Source of the DNA: an uncultured Alphaproteobacteria bacterium
GTDB taxonomy: Bacteria > Pseudomonadota > Alphaproteobacteria > HIMB59 > GCA-002718135
Assembly: GCA_902570155.1 (NCBI GenBank)
Contig: CACFXU010000001.1
Location: 105,360 to 169,359 of the forward strand
DNA: 64,000 nt
Direction: 5' to 3'
Shown here: positions 35,100 to 46,746 of the stretch, in pieces
Layout: each line of letters begins with the position of its first letter
Numbering within the stretch: position 1 is the first letter of the stretch
Program-made: the position numbers and the translations under genes
Notes under the pieces: model-generated
What the model was told of the DNA's origin: nothing
Seen by the model: only the letters and a program-made list of their open reading frames with translations
Databases searched by the model: none

Positions 35100-36077
35100 A
35101 TGAAGAAAATTTTAAGTATTTTTACAGTTTCTTTCGCTCTTGTCTTCTCTTCAAGTGCGTTTGCAAACACAATAGGAGTTGTTTATGACTCTGGTGGAAA
35201 ATTTGACAAATCATTTAACGAGTTAGCATTCAATACAGCTGAGAGAGTTGTTAATGAACTTGGCTGGGGTATGATTGAGTTCGAATCTGCAAACGACAAT
35301 CAGATCGAGCAGGGTATGCGTAAGATTGCTGATAGAGGAGCAACAATGATCGTAGGAATGGGATTTGCTCAAGCTGATGCAGTTGCAGCAGTTTCTGCTG
35401 ATTACCCAGATATAAAATTTGTTGCAGTTGATGTTTGTTGGTTAGACGATCCAAACAGTAATATTTATCAAGCTTGTTATAAAGAACACGAAGGTTCTTT
35501 CTTAGTTGGAATGATGGCTGCTATGGCTTCTAAAAGTGGAACAATAGGTTTCGTTGGTGGAATGGATATTCCTCTGATTAGAAAATTCCAAGGTGGTTAT
35601 GAGCAAGGTGCACAATATGTAAATCCAGATATAACTGTTTTAGCTAATATGACTGGGACTACAAACGAGGCATGGAATAACCCAACAAAAGGTGCAGAAT
35701 TAACAAAAGCTCAAATTGATGGTGGTGCTGATGTTGTATACCAAGCTGCTGGTGGGACAGGTATTGGTGTTCTTCAAGCTGCGGCTGATGCCGGCATTAT
35801 GGGTATCGGAGTTGACTCTAATCAAAACTGGATGCATCCAGGTAACATGTTAACATCTATGTTGAAGAGATTAGATCTAACAATTTTTGAACAAGCTAAA
35901 AATGTTGAGTCAGGCAGATTTGAAGCTGGCATAAACATTCTTGGTCTTTCAGAAGGAATGGTTGGTTATGCAACTGAAGATGGAATGGTAACATCTGAAA
36001 TGGCTGCTGCGGCAGATGCTGCTGCTGCAGATATTGCGAGCGGTGCTCTAGTTGTTGCTGACTGGTCACAAGAGTAG
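35100..36077 (+). CDS. BMP-family ABC transporter substrate-binding protein (probable nucleoside binder)
   Basis: A 325-residue periplasmic protein with a cleavable signal peptide (KKILSIFTVSFALVFSSSAFA). The mature start NTIGVVYDSGGKFDKSFNELAF is typical of BMP/PnrA/MED family nucleoside receptors, as are MIVGMGFAQADAVAAV, GFVGGMDIPLIRKFQGGYEQGAQYV and GVDSNQNWMHPGNMLTSMLKRLD. The encoded protein is Ala/Gly-rich, with less lysine than its surroundings, as usual for a highly expressed binding protein. It is first in a four-gene transporter operon and directly follows upp, which favours nucleosides or nucleobases as ligand. Confidence 0.92.
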   Translation: MKKILSIFTVSFALVFSSSAFANTIGVVYDSGGKFDKSFNELAFNTAERVVNELGWGMIEFESANDNQIEQGMRKIADRGATMIVGMGFAQADAVAAVSADYPDIKFVAVDVCWLDDPNSNIYQACYKEHEGSFLVGMMAAMASKSGTIGFVGGMDIPLIRKFQGGYEQGAQYVNPDITVLANMTGTTNEAWNNPTKGAELTKAQIDGGADVVYQAAGGTGIGVLQAAADAGIMGIGVDSNQNWMHPGNMLTSMLKRLDLTIFEQAKNVESGRFEAGINILGLSEGMVGYATEDGMVTSEMAAAADAAAADIASGALVVADWSQE

Positions 36078-36095
36078 ATACTAAAATAAATATTT

Positions 36096-36134
36096 GGTGA
36101 GACCAAAGATTAATAAATAATTTATGGTCTCACC
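36096..36134 (+). promoter_or_regulatory. Perfect 10-bp hairpin overlapping the transporter ATPase start codon
   Basis: GGTGAGACCA (36096-36105) pairs exactly with TGGTCTCACC (36125-36134) across a 19-base loop. The ATPase ATG (36124-36126) lies at the base of the right arm, so the start codon would be partly buried. No T-run follows, so it is not a classical terminator. It sits between the binding-protein gene and the ATPase gene and could lower ATPase translation and protect the upstream message from decay. Confidence 0.55.
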
Positions 36135-37644
36135 TATCTTAGAATTAACGAATATAAATAAATCATTTGGCCATGTTCAGGCCAACAAAAATATTAATCT
36201 CAAAATAAATAAAGGAACAATTCACGGCATAATTGGAGAAAACGGAGCAGGTAAATCTACTTTGATGAGTATAGTCTTTGGTCTTTACCAAGCTAATTCC
36301 GGTTCAATTAAGATTAATGGAAAAGAAATTAATTTAAGATCACCAAGAGATTCAATAATAAACGGCATTGGAATGGTTCACCAACATTTTATGTTGGTAG
36401 AAAATTTTACTGTACTTGAAAATATAATTCTTGGTTTTGAAGGTGAAACAGTATTTGGAGAAAAATTACAAAAGGCAAAAGAAGATTTAGAAAAATTATG
36501 TCAAACATATAATTTTAATATTGATCTTGATGCTACTATTTCGGATTTATCTGTAGGTTTTCGTCAAAGAGTGGAAATATTAAAATCTTTATACAGAGGA
36601 GCAGAAATTTTAATTCTTGATGAGCCAACAGGGGTGCTTACACCTCAAGAAGTTGATGAGTTATTTAAAATTCTTCGTTCATTAAAAGATGAAGGCAAAA
36701 CCATAGTATTAATTACGCATAAATTAATCGAAATAATGGATTTAACAAGCGAAGTATCAGTGATGCGTCAAGGCGAAATGGTTGGGCATACAAAAACTGA
36801 AGATACAAGTAAAGAACAACTAGCTGAAATGATGGTAGGAAGAAGTGTCTTACTTAGAGTTGATAAAAAAGAAATAAGAAAAGGAGAGACCATATTCAAA
36901 GTTAATAATCTTTCAGTCAAAGATGATCTGGATATAACGCGTGTAAAAGATGTAAACTTAGAAATATGTTCAGGAGAAATTCTGGGTATTGCTGGTGTAA
37001 CTGGTAATGGACAAACTGAATTATTAGAAGCACTTTCTGGGATTAGAAAAGTAGAGTCAGGAAGTATTGAATTATTTGGTGAAAAAATTTCTGATCAGAA
37101 TAATTTCTTAAACCCAAGAATGCTTAAAGAAAAAGGTTTAGCACATGTACCTGAAGACAGGCAAAGAATGGGTTTAATAAGCGATTTCAAGGCTCATGAA
37201 AATCTAATTTTTGGTTATCATGATCAAGAGCCATATTCAAAATCTGCAATTTTGAACAATAAAGAAATTACTGAATATTCAAATAAAGTTATGCAAGAAT
37301 ATGATGTTAGACCTAATTCTCCAAACTTAATAACATCTAATTTTTCAGGAGGTAATCAACAAAAAATTATTTTGAGTAGAGAGCTTAATGAAAATCCAAA
37401 AGTTCTTTTAGTGGGGCAGCCAACAAGAGGTGTAGATATTGGAGCAATCGAGTTTATTCATCAACGTCTTATTGATATGAGAGATAAAGGTGCAGCGATA
37501 CTATTAGCATCAGTTGAGTTAGATGAAATCTTATCCTTATCTGACAGAATAATCGTTATGTTTGATGGAAAAATTGTTGGAGAAAAGGAAAATAAAAATG
37601 TTACTGATCGTGAGCTAGGATTGCTAATGGCTGGTGTTGCGTAA
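36124..37644 (+). CDS. Nucleoside ABC transporter, tandem ATP-binding protein
   Basis: A 506-residue ATPase with two ABC domains, the arrangement of sugar and BMP-nucleoside transporters. First domain: Walker A GENGAGKST, signature LSVGFRQRVEIL, Walker B ILILDEPTGVLTPQEVDEL. Second domain: degenerate Walker A GVTGNGQTE, HVPEDRQRMGL, signature FSGGNQQKIIL, and LLVGQPTRGVDIGA in place of a standard Walker B. The second-site degeneracy is normal for this subfamily. Its start codon lies in a hairpin, and its stop overlaps the first permease start (TAATG). Confidence 0.93.
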   Translation: MVSPILELTNINKSFGHVQANKNINLKINKGTIHGIIGENGAGKSTLMSIVFGLYQANSGSIKINGKEINLRSPRDSIINGIGMVHQHFMLVENFTVLENIILGFEGETVFGEKLQKAKEDLEKLCQTYNFNIDLDATISDLSVGFRQRVEILKSLYRGAEILILDEPTGVLTPQEVDELFKILRSLKDEGKTIVLITHKLIEIMDLTSEVSVMRQGEMVGHTKTEDTSKEQLAEMMVGRSVLLRVDKKEIRKGETIFKVNNLSVKDDLDITRVKDVNLEICSGEILGIAGVTGNGQTELLEALSGIRKVESGSIELFGEKISDQNNFLNPRMLKEKGLAHVPEDRQRMGLISDFKAHENLIFGYHDQEPYSKSAILNNKEITEYSNKVMQEYDVRPNSPNLITSNFSGGNQQKIILSRELNENPKVLLVGQPTRGVDIGAIEFIHQRLIDMRDKGAAILLASVELDEILSLSDRIIVMFDGKIVGEKENKNVTDRELGLLMAGVA

Positions 37645-38765
37645 TGAGTAATATTGTAGTCGATAAGTCAAAAGTTCCTTGGTGGGTCTCTAATGTTATT
37701 GTTCCATTAGTAAACTTAACATTAGCGTTATTAGTTTCAGGACTTTTTGTTTTTATTGCAGGTGAAAATCCAATAGAAGCTGTTAAGTTAATTATTTATG
37801 GATCATTTGGTTATATCCAAGGATTTGCTTATACACTTTATTATACAACAAATTTTATTTTCACTGGACTAGCTTTTGCTGTAGCTTTCCATTGTAGACT
37901 TTTTAATATTGGTGGGGAAGGTCAAGCATACATAGGTGGTCTTGGTGTTTTTTTAGTAGCAATAAATTTAAGTTTCCTTCCTGTTCCAATCGTTTGGCTT
38001 TTGGCAATCTTTGGTGCATTTTTATTTGGTGCAGCATGGGCTTACATACCTGCTTATCTTCAATCAAAAAGAGGAAGTCATGTTGTTATTACAACAATAA
38101 TGTTTAATTTTATTGCTTCATCTTTAATGATTTTCTTACTTGTAGATGTGATTAGAGATACAAATCAAATGGCACCACATACGGTGAAGCTACCAGAAGA
38201 AATCTGGTTACCAAGTTTTGAAGCATTCTCCGGAATTCTTGGAATAAAAATAAGATATTCACCTCTAAACCTGACTTTTTTATTAGCAATTGCATCATTG
38301 TTTTTTGTTTGGTTTTTAGTTTGGAAAACTAAATGGGGTTATGAAATGCGAGCAGTAGGACACAATACTCAAGCCGCAATATATGCAGGTATATCACCTC
38401 ATAAAAATATTATCATCGCAATGTGTATTTCTGGAGGGTTAGCAGGTCTACTTGGCGTCAATGAAATTCTTGGTGTAAGCCATAAAATTCAAGCAGGCTT
38501 TCCAGCAGGATATGGATTTACAGGAATTGCTGTTGCACTAATGGGCAGAAATCATCCGATTGGTATTTTACCAGCAGCTTTTTTATTTGGAATTTTATAC
38601 CAAGGAGGCTCAGAAGTTACATTCGAAATGCCAAACATAACTAGATACATGTTTGTTGCTGTTCAAGGATTAATAATATTATTTAGTGGTGCATTAGAAA
38701 ATCTTTTTAGACCACAAATAGAAAGTTTTTTTGTTAGAAGACTTAATAGAGAGGTAAATGCGTAA
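37644..38765 (+). CDS. Nucleoside ABC transporter permease 1
   Basis: A 373-residue inner-membrane permease of the branched-chain amino acid/ribose/BMP type, with about nine hydrophobic segments. Family features include FTGLAFAVAFHCRLFNIGGEGQAYIGGLG, LQSKRGSHVVITTIMFNFIAS, KTKWGYEMRAVGHN, AAIYAGISPHKNI and GGLAGLLGVNEILG. The segment FNIGGEGQ is highly conserved in guanosine/nucleoside permeases such as NupP. It is coupled by TAATG junctions to the ATPase before it and the second permease after it. Confidence 0.92.
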   Translation: MSNIVVDKSKVPWWVSNVIVPLVNLTLALLVSGLFVFIAGENPIEAVKLIIYGSFGYIQGFAYTLYYTTNFIFTGLAFAVAFHCRLFNIGGEGQAYIGGLGVFLVAINLSFLPVPIVWLLAIFGAFLFGAAWAYIPAYLQSKRGSHVVITTIMFNFIASSLMIFLLVDVIRDTNQMAPHTVKLPEEIWLPSFEAFSGILGIKIRYSPLNLTFLLAIASLFFVWFLVWKTKWGYEMRAVGHNTQAAIYAGISPHKNIIIAMCISGGLAGLLGVNEILGVSHKIQAGFPAGYGFTGIAVALMGRNHPIGILPAAFLFGILYQGGSEVTFEMPNITRYMFVAVQGLIILFSGALENLFRPQIESFFVRRLNREVNA

Positions 38766-39736
38766 TGGAATTTTTATCTGATATTGCTTCTTTAATTAAT
38801 TCTACTTTAAGAATATCTACACCTTTAGTTTTTGCAGCAATGGCTGGTATATTTGCTGAAAGATCTGGGGTAATAGATTTTAGTTTAGAAGGTAAAATGC
38901 TTATGGCCGCATTTGTTGCAGCTGTTGGTTCATACTATTTAGGTAACCCGTGGTTAGGTTTATTATTAGCTATAATTGTGTGTGTGTGTTTATCAATGTT
39001 ACATGGATTTGCCTCGGTAACCCACAAAGGTGATCAAGTAGTATCATGTGTTGCTATAAATATTTTAATTATTGGTTTAACAACTGCTTTAGCAGCTGCA
39101 TGGTTTGGTCAAGCAGGTCTGACGCCAACATTAAATGAAGATCAGCGTTTTTTAGAAATTCATCTTCCTTTTGCTGACGCATTAAGAGACATTCCGGTTA
39201 TTGGAACACTTTATAGTGATATATTGAGTGGTCATTATGTTTTTGTTTATTTAGCATATCTTTCTGTCCCACTAGTTTTTTGGATAGTATTTAAAACTAG
39301 TTTTGGTTTGCGTCTAAGAGCAGTCGGAGAAAATCCAAGTGCCGTTGATACTGCTGGAATCAATGTCTTTACTATGAGATATAAAGCACTAGCAATCAAT
39401 GGAGTGTTAATTGCTTTTGCTGGTGCTCATTTATCAACTGCCGTTAATGCAAATTTCTTTAGAGAAATGTCAGCGGGAAGAGGATACTTAGCTTTAGCAG
39501 CAATGATCTTTGGAAAGTGGCACCCTAAAACAGCTTTAATTGCTTGCTTACTCTTTGGATTTACAGATGCTCTTCAAATCAGACTTCAAGGTGTTGAATT
39601 ACCTGCAATTGGCGAGATACCAGTTCAATTAATACAAGCACTTCCATATATACTAACAGTAGTATTGCTTGCTGGTTTTGTTGGAAAAGCAATCGCGCCT
39701 AATGCTATTGGACAACCTTACATTAAAGAAAGATAA
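38765..39736 (+). CDS. Nucleoside ABC transporter permease 2
   Basis: A 323-residue permease, the usual partner of the preceding one. It has IASLINSTLRISTPLVFAAMAGIFAERSGVIDFSLEGKML split over the first two helices, THKGDQVVSCVAINIL, KTSFGLRLRAVGENPSAVDTAGI, AFAGAHLS, and GRGYLALAAMIFGKWHPK, all signatures of NupQ-type permeases. A long membrane-spanning profile covers most of its length. It closes the transporter operon; an NTF2-like gene follows after 54 bases. Confidence 0.92.
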   Translation: MEFLSDIASLINSTLRISTPLVFAAMAGIFAERSGVIDFSLEGKMLMAAFVAAVGSYYLGNPWLGLLLAIIVCVCLSMLHGFASVTHKGDQVVSCVAINILIIGLTTALAAAWFGQAGLTPTLNEDQRFLEIHLPFADALRDIPVIGTLYSDILSGHYVFVYLAYLSVPLVFWIVFKTSFGLRLRAVGENPSAVDTAGINVFTMRYKALAINGVLIAFAGAHLSTAVNANFFREMSAGRGYLALAAMIFGKWHPKTALIACLLFGFTDALQIRLQGVELPAIGEIPVQLIQALPYILTVVLLAGFVGKAIAPNAIGQPYIKER

Positions 39737-39790
39737 TTAAATACTTGTTTAAAAAAAATTCCTATATACCTTATTTTACTAGGAGAAAAT

Positions 39791-40111
39791 ATGTCAATAC
39801 TAGAAAAATACATGAAGGTATTTAATGAAAAAGATGAAGCAGGAATGAACGAAATTATCCATGATGATTTCAAATTTACAATGCATTCTAGTGGTAATGT
39901 TTTATCAAAGTCCGACGTTATAGGCTGGGCTATGAGTGACGACATTAATGATGATAAGTCTAGAATTGTATACGAAAATGACGAGATCGGGATATATCAC
40001 TCTTTCGTTACTTTTAAAGATGGTAACACGCAAGCTGTGATGGCAGTATACAAATATAAAGATGGCAAAATAATTTCATTAGAAACTGGGGCAACTAATA
40101 TGCCAAAATAA
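39791..40111 (+). CDS. SnoaL/NTF2-like small protein
   Basis: A 106-residue protein with the cone-shaped NTF2-like fold signs: an N-terminal helix ILEKYMKVFNEKDEAGMNEIIHDDFKFTMHSSG, GIYHSFVTFKDGNTQAVMAVYKYKDGKIISLETG. No catalytic residues can be assigned; the family contains isomerases, polyketide cyclases and binding proteins. It has a good AGGAG ribosome site and lies between the nucleoside transporter and katG, ending at a shared hairpin terminator. Confidence 0.65.
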   Translation: MSILEKYMKVFNEKDEAGMNEIIHDDFKFTMHSSGNVLSKSDVIGWAMSDDINDDKSRIVYENDEIGIYHSFVTFKDGNTQAVMAVYKYKDGKIISLETGATNMPK

Positions 40112-40112
40112 A

Positions 40113-40139
40113 AAAAGTGGAACTTTAAGTTCCACTTTT
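40113..40139. terminator. Bidirectional intrinsic terminator
   Basis: AAAAGTGGAACTT and AAGTTCCACTTTT form a perfect 13-base inverted repeat around a single T; in RNA a stem of about 11-12 pairs with a small loop is likely. It is flanked by A-runs on the left and T on the right, so it can end both the NTF2-like transcript (plus) and katG (minus). It is one of two clear intrinsic terminators in the window. Confidence 0.85.
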
Positions 40140-40158
40140 AAATTAATTTAAATTATTT

Positions 40159-42294
<2,136 letters not shown>

Positions 42295-42354
42295 TTAGAA
42301 CCTCCGTTATTTAATACTAATATATAAAGAAATTAAATTAAAGAAAAGTGAAAA

Positions 42355-42759
42355 CTATAACTCAATTTTGAAATTTTCAGGTCGCCACGTCGCAGGTGCA
42401 AGTTCAAAATCATCAAAATCAAAAGCAGGTGCGACAGTGCATCCAATTAAACTGAAAGCACCAGAAGATCTCATAGCAAACCATGTGTTCGCTGTTACGG
42501 TGTAAATATAATTATTATCTGACCCTAAAGAAAAAACTTCATAATTAACTCCGTCATTTGATGTGAAAACTTCTAGAGGATCTCCAGAATAAAAATGTAA
42601 TATTTCATTTTTAGTTAATCGATGCCAATGTGATTTTTCATTCCTTTTTAATAGGTAATAAATTTGACTAACATTGTCGTTCTTAAAATTTTCAACATAA
42701 TGTCCTCCTTCAGGATGACTTATCATATTGAGTTTTTTTATTAAATTATTTGCTTCCAC
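42355..42759 (-). CDS. DUF985 cupin-fold protein
   Basis: A 134-residue cupin_5 (DUF985) protein. NLIKKLNMISHPEGGHYVENFK, IYYLLKRNEKSHWHRLTKNEILHFYSGDPLEV and TVAPAFDFDDFELA are the recognisable family segments, with probable metal-binding histidines in HWHR and the Glu/His pattern EILHFY. Members bind sugars or nucleotide sugars in other organisms, but the substrate is unknown. It follows ribA with no gap and is the last gene of the cysS-thrS-hemB-hisI-ribA run. Confidence 0.85.
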   Translation of the reverse strand: MEANNLIKKLNMISHPEGGHYVENFKNDNVSQIYYLLKRNEKSHWHRLTKNEILHFYSGDPLEVFTSNDGVNYEVFSLGSDNNYIYTVTANTWFAMRSSGAFSLIGCTVAPAFDFDDFELAPATWRPENFKIEL

Positions 42760-43350
42760 TTAGATTAAATGACCAAGTTTGCTTTTCTTAGTTGAGATAT
42801 ATTTTTCATTATACTTATTGGTGTCTGAGAAAATAGGAATTCTTTGATTTACTTTGATACCCATACCCTCAAGCGCTTTTATTTTTTTTGGATTATTAGT
42901 CATCAAGTCTAATTTTTTGATTGCTAAATATTTTACCATTCCAGCAATATTTTCATATGTTCTCTCATCATCTTTGAAACCTAATTGATGATTAGCTTCA
43001 ACGGTATCTAGTCCCTTATCTTGTAAACTATATGCTTTAATTTTATTTGAAAGACCAATACCTCTTCCTTCTTGTTGAAGATAAAAAATAACCCCTCTTC
43101 CATTTTGAGCAATTTGTTTTAATGATTCAGTTAGTTGGAATCTACAATCACATCTCATACTAAAAAAAGATTCCCCTGTAATACACTGCGAATGAATTCT
43201 TGATAAAACTGGCTCATCAGTAAGCAAGTCACCCATACATATTGCTAAATGATCTTTAGATTCATTTTCATCTGTAAAGGCATGTACAGTGAACTCTCCA
43301 ATATCTGTTGGAAGTTTACTAGTCTCAATAAACTTTAATTTGTCTGACAT
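42760..43350 (-). CDS. ribA: GTP cyclohydrolase II
   Basis: RibA opens GTP to start riboflavin synthesis. The 196-residue protein is the stand-alone form without a RibB domain. Visible motifs are VLSRIHSQCITGESFFSMRCDCRFQL, containing the three zinc-binding cysteines, VIFYLQQEGRGIGLSNKIKAYSLQD, and the catalytic tail DERTYENIAGMVKYL. The start codon overlaps the hisI stop by one base. No FMN riboswitch is possible here because the gene is internal to an operon. Confidence 0.95.
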   Translation of the reverse strand: MSDKLKFIETSKLPTDIGEFTVHAFTDENESKDHLAICMGDLLTDEPVLSRIHSQCITGESFFSMRCDCRFQLTESLKQIAQNGRGVIFYLQQEGRGIGLSNKIKAYSLQDKGLDTVEANHQLGFKDDERTYENIAGMVKYLAIKKLDLMTNNPKKIKALEGMGIKVNQRIPIFSDTNKYNEKYISTKKSKLGHLI

Positions 43351-43823
43351 TATAGTTTAGTAGGATTTTGGGCACCTTTATATACTTCTTCAGGATCAAA
43401 AACTTTTTCATTCTCTTCAAATTTAAGAACAACTTTAGAACTAGTATTATCCAAAGGAATACTTCTATAAAAACATGACCTATATCCTACATGACAGCTA
43501 GCACCACCTTTGACATCAACCCTTAACCAAACACAATCTTGATCATCATCAATTCTTATTTCTTTTATCTTCTGCGTTAATCCACTTGTTTTACCCTTAT
43601 GCCAAAGGGTATTTCTGCTTCTAGAAAAATAAACAGCTTCGCCCAAACTTATAGTTTTTTTAAAAGCTTCTTCATTCATATAACCTTGCATAAGTAGTTC
43701 ACCAGATGAAAAATCTGTAGTTACAACTGGTATCAGACCATTTGAGTCAAATTTTGGAGCAAGCTCATTTGACTCCTCAACTTGTTCTATAGATTTTCTT
43801 TTTTCAAATTGAATGTTATTCAT
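43350..43823 (-). CDS. hisI: Phosphoribosyl-AMP cyclohydrolase
   Basis: HisI opens the adenine ring of PR-AMP in histidine synthesis. The 157-residue protein has the core [41 protein letters not shown], the metal site [12 protein letters not shown] (here [10 protein letters not shown]) and [14 protein letters not shown] with zinc cysteines. A C-terminal tail of about 25 residues is rich in acidic residues. It overlaps hemB by eight bases, and is separate from hisE in the his cluster. Confidence 0.95.
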   Translation of the reverse strand: MNNIQFEKRKSIEQVEESNELAPKFDSNGLIPVVTTDFSSGELLMQGYMNEEAFKKTISLGEAVYFSRSRNTLWHKGKTSGLTQKIKEIRIDDDQDCVWLRVDVKGGASCHVGYRSCFYRSIPLDNTSSKVVLKFEENEKVFDPEEVYKGAQNPTKL

Positions 43824-44817
43824 TTTTTAATTTTTCAGCAGCTTCTAATGCGAAGTAAGTTAGTATACCATTTGCCCCAGCTCTTTTAAAAGATAAAAGA
43901 GATTCCATTATAACTTTTTCATTGAGCCAACCTTTATTAATTGACTCTTTTATCATCGAATATTCACCAGATACTTGATAGGCAAAAGTTGGAACTTTAA
44001 ATTCTGATTTTATTCTAGAAATAATATCAAGATAAGGCATACCAGGTTTAACCATTACCATATCTGCGCCTTCACTTATATCTAATCCAACTTCTCTAAT
44101 GGCCTCATCACTGTTTGATGGATCCATTTGATATGTTAATTTACCATCTTTACCTAAATTAGAACCAGAACCTATAGCATCTCTAAAAGGTCCATAAAAA
44201 CCTGAAGCATATTTTGCAGCATAAGAAAGTATTAGGGTATCAGTTAAATTATTTGAATCTAATGCACTTCTTATTCTTCCCACTCTTCCATCCATCATAT
44301 CTGATGGAGCAATTACATCACAACCAGCATTCGCTTGGATTAGAGCTTGTTGTTCCAAGACCTCCAAAGTTTTATCATTATCTATTTTATCATTTATAAC
44401 TAAACCATCATGCCCATGGTCCGTAAAAGGATCTAATGCAACATCACATACGATACCAATATTTGGAAAATCTTTTTTGATACTTTTAATAGATCTGCAC
44501 ACCAAGTTGTTTTCATCTACAGCTAAACTTCCCTCAGAATTTTTAAGACCACTTTCAATTTGCGGAAAAATTGCAATAGCAGGGATATTAAATTTAACAG
44601 CTTTTTCTACTTCGCTTAAAAGTTTATCAATAGAGTATCTGCTTACACCAGGCATCGAATTAATAGGATCATCAATCTTGTTTCCCTCGCATACAAATAG
44701 AGGCAAGATTAAATCATTAACACTAAGTGTATTTTCAGCAACTAAACGGCGAGAGAATTCTTTCATTCTATTACGTCTAAGCCTTGTACTTGGAAACTTA
44801 CCTTGCATGTTATTCAT
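43816..44817 (-). CDS. hemB: Delta-aminolevulinic acid dehydratase (porphobilinogen synthase)
   Basis: HemB joins two 5-aminolevulinate molecules into porphobilinogen for heme. The 333-residue protein has the Schiff-base lysines in [15 protein letters not shown] and [12 protein letters not shown] and the segment [14 protein letters not shown]. The metal loop reads [14 protein letters not shown] with Asp in place of the Cys triad of zinc enzymes, so it is the magnesium/potassium-type found in alphaproteobacteria. It is four bases from thrS and overlaps hisI. Confidence 0.96.
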   Translation of the reverse strand: MNNMQGKFPSTRLRRNRMKEFSRRLVAENTLSVNDLILPLFVCEGNKIDDPINSMPGVSRYSIDKLLSEVEKAVKFNIPAIAIFPQIESGLKNSEGSLAVDENNLVCRSIKSIKKDFPNIGIVCDVALDPFTDHGHDGLVINDKIDNDKTLEVLEQQALIQANAGCDVIAPSDMMDGRVGRIRSALDSNNLTDTLILSYAAKYASGFYGPFRDAIGSGSNLGKDGKLTYQMDPSNSDEAIREVGLDISEGADMVMVKPGMPYLDIISRIKSEFKVPTFAYQVSGEYSMIKESINKGWLNEKVIMESLLSFKRAGANGILTYFALEAAEKLKNE

Positions 44818-44820
44818 TTT

Positions 44821-46746
44821 TTATTCTATTGGCGATTTTGCTTCTTTAGATAAGCTAGTAACAATATCTTCTAATTTAAAGGTCTTTGTTTCAGAAGATC
44901 CAATTCTTCTAACAGACACTGTTTTATCTTGAGCTTCTTTTTTTCCAACAGCAATAATTGCTGGAACTTTACTATTACTGTGTTCACGTATTTTATAACC
45001 AATTTTTTCATTACGTGTATCTATTTCGGCCCTAATTCCTTTTGATACTAATACCTTTTGTACCTCATATGCATACTCATCAGTATCAGATGTAATTGTA
45101 GCAACTACAGCTTGCAATGGTGAAAGCCAAAACGGAAGATGGCCTGCATAATGCTCAATCAGAATGCCAGTGAATCTCTCTAAGGAACCAAATAGAGCTC
45201 TATGCAACATGACTGGTATTTTTTTATTACCATCTTCTCCAATATATGTAGCTCCCAATCTTCCAGGTAAATTTAAATCTACTTGCAGTGTGCCGCATTG
45301 CCAGTCTCTACCAATTGCATCTCGTAAAACAAATTCTAATTTTGGACCGTAAAATGCACCTTCTCCTGGGTTGAGTGTATACTCAAGACCTGTTGCTTCC
45401 ATGGCTTGCATTAATGCAGCCTCAGCTTTATCCCAAATAGCATCATCCCCTACGCGTTTTTCAGGACGGTCAGAAAATTTAATTCTAACATTATCAAAAC
45501 CAAAATCCTTATAAATACTAAGTATCAGATCACATACCGTCTTACTCTCTTGTGTAATTTGATCCTCTGTACAAAATATATGCGCATCATCTTGTGTAAA
45601 TGCTCTCACTCGCATTAATCCATGAAGGGCACCTGATGGTTCATAACGATGTACTTTTCCAAATTCAGATAATAGAAATGGTAAGTCTCTATAACTTTTT
45701 AATCCTTGTTTAAAAATTTCTACAGCACCAGGGCAATTCATTGGTTTGATAGCATAAATTTTATCGTCTTTTGCTTCAGTTCTAAACATCATGTCACTAA
45801 ATTTATCCCAGTGACCAGACATTTCCCATAGAGACTTATCCATCATGTCAGGTGTATTAGTTTCTACATACCCTGCCTTGTCTTGTCTGTTTCGCATATA
45901 ATTTATTAACGATTGGAATAATGTCCAACCTTTAGGATGCCAAAAAACAGCTCCAGGAGCCTCTTCCTGAAAATGAAATAAATCCATTTCTCGTCCTAGT
46001 TTTCGGTGATCTCTTTTCTCTGCTTCTTCAATTTGTAAAAGGTGTTGTTCAAGATCTTTTTCTGTTGCCCATGCAGTTCCATAAATTCTTGTTAGCATTG
46101 CATTGGATGAGTCACCTCGCCAGTAAGCACCAGCAACCTTCATTAATTTAAATGCTTTACCAATTTGTTTAGTTGAAACCATGTGAGGGCCCCGGCACAA
46201 GTCTAACCAGTCACCCTGTTTGTAAATACTGATTTCCTCATTATTAGGTAAATCATTTATTAATTCAACTTTGTAGTCTTCGCCCTTATTTTTAAAATGT
46301 TTTATTGATTCTTCCTTAGACCATACTTCTCTAACAAAATTTTTATTTCTTTGTATGATATCATGCATTCTCTTTTCAATTTTTGGAAGATCAGCAACAG
46401 TAAAAGGCTCATCTCTTGCAAAATCATAATAAAAACCATTTTCAATAGCTGGGCCAATCGTAACTTGTGTTCCTGGGAATAATTCTTGTACAGCTTCTGC
46501 CATTACATGAGCACAGTCATGTCGAATTAATTCAAGGGCTTCATCACTATCTCTTTTTAAAATTGCTACTGAAGCATCACTATTAATAGGCAAACTAATA
46601 TCTTTTATTTCATTATTAATTTTTATAGCAACTGATTCTTTGGCAAGAGATTTAGAAATTTGTGAAGCTAAATCTAGACCATTAATGCCTTTATCAACTT
46701 CTTTTTTATTTCCATCTGGGAATGTAATTATTATCTTTTCACTCAT
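44821..46746 (-). CDS. thrS: Threonyl-tRNA synthetase
   Basis: ThrRS charges tRNA-Thr. The 641-residue protein has the full bacterial set: TGS domain (1-60), editing domain with [12 protein letters not shown] (the HxxxH pattern) and the Cys/His in [13 protein letters not shown], the class II core with [38 protein letters not shown] [23 protein letters not shown], and the anticodon-binding domain. It overlaps cysS by four bases. No T-box or leader is present, as expected for an internal operon gene. Confidence 0.98.
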   Translation of the reverse strand: MSEKIIITFPDGNKKEVDKGINGLDLASQISKSLAKESVAIKINNEIKDISLPINSDASVAILKRDSDEALELIRHDCAHVMAEAVQELFPGTQVTIGPAIENGFYYDFARDEPFTVADLPKIEKRMHDIIQRNKNFVREVWSKEESIKHFKNKGEDYKVELINDLPNNEEISIYKQGDWLDLCRGPHMVSTKQIGKAFKLMKVAGAYWRGDSSNAMLTRIYGTAWATEKDLEQHLLQIEEAEKRDHRKLGREMDLFHFQEEAPGAVFWHPKGWTLFQSLINYMRNRQDKAGYVETNTPDMMDKSLWEMSGHWDKFSDMMFRTEAKDDKIYAIKPMNCPGAVEIFKQGLKSYRDLPFLLSEFGKVHRYEPSGALHGLMRVRAFTQDDAHIFCTEDQITQESKTVCDLILSIYKDFGFDNVRIKFSDRPEKRVGDDAIWDKAEAALMQAMEATGLEYTLNPGEGAFYGPKLEFVLRDAIGRDWQCGTLQVDLNLPGRLGATYIGEDGNKKIPVMLHRALFGSLERFTGILIEHYAGHLPFWLSPLQAVVATITSDTDEYAYEVQKVLVSKGIRAEIDTRNEKIGYKIREHSNSKVPAIIAVGKKEAQDKTVSVRRIGSSETKTFKLEDIVTSLSKEAKSPIE

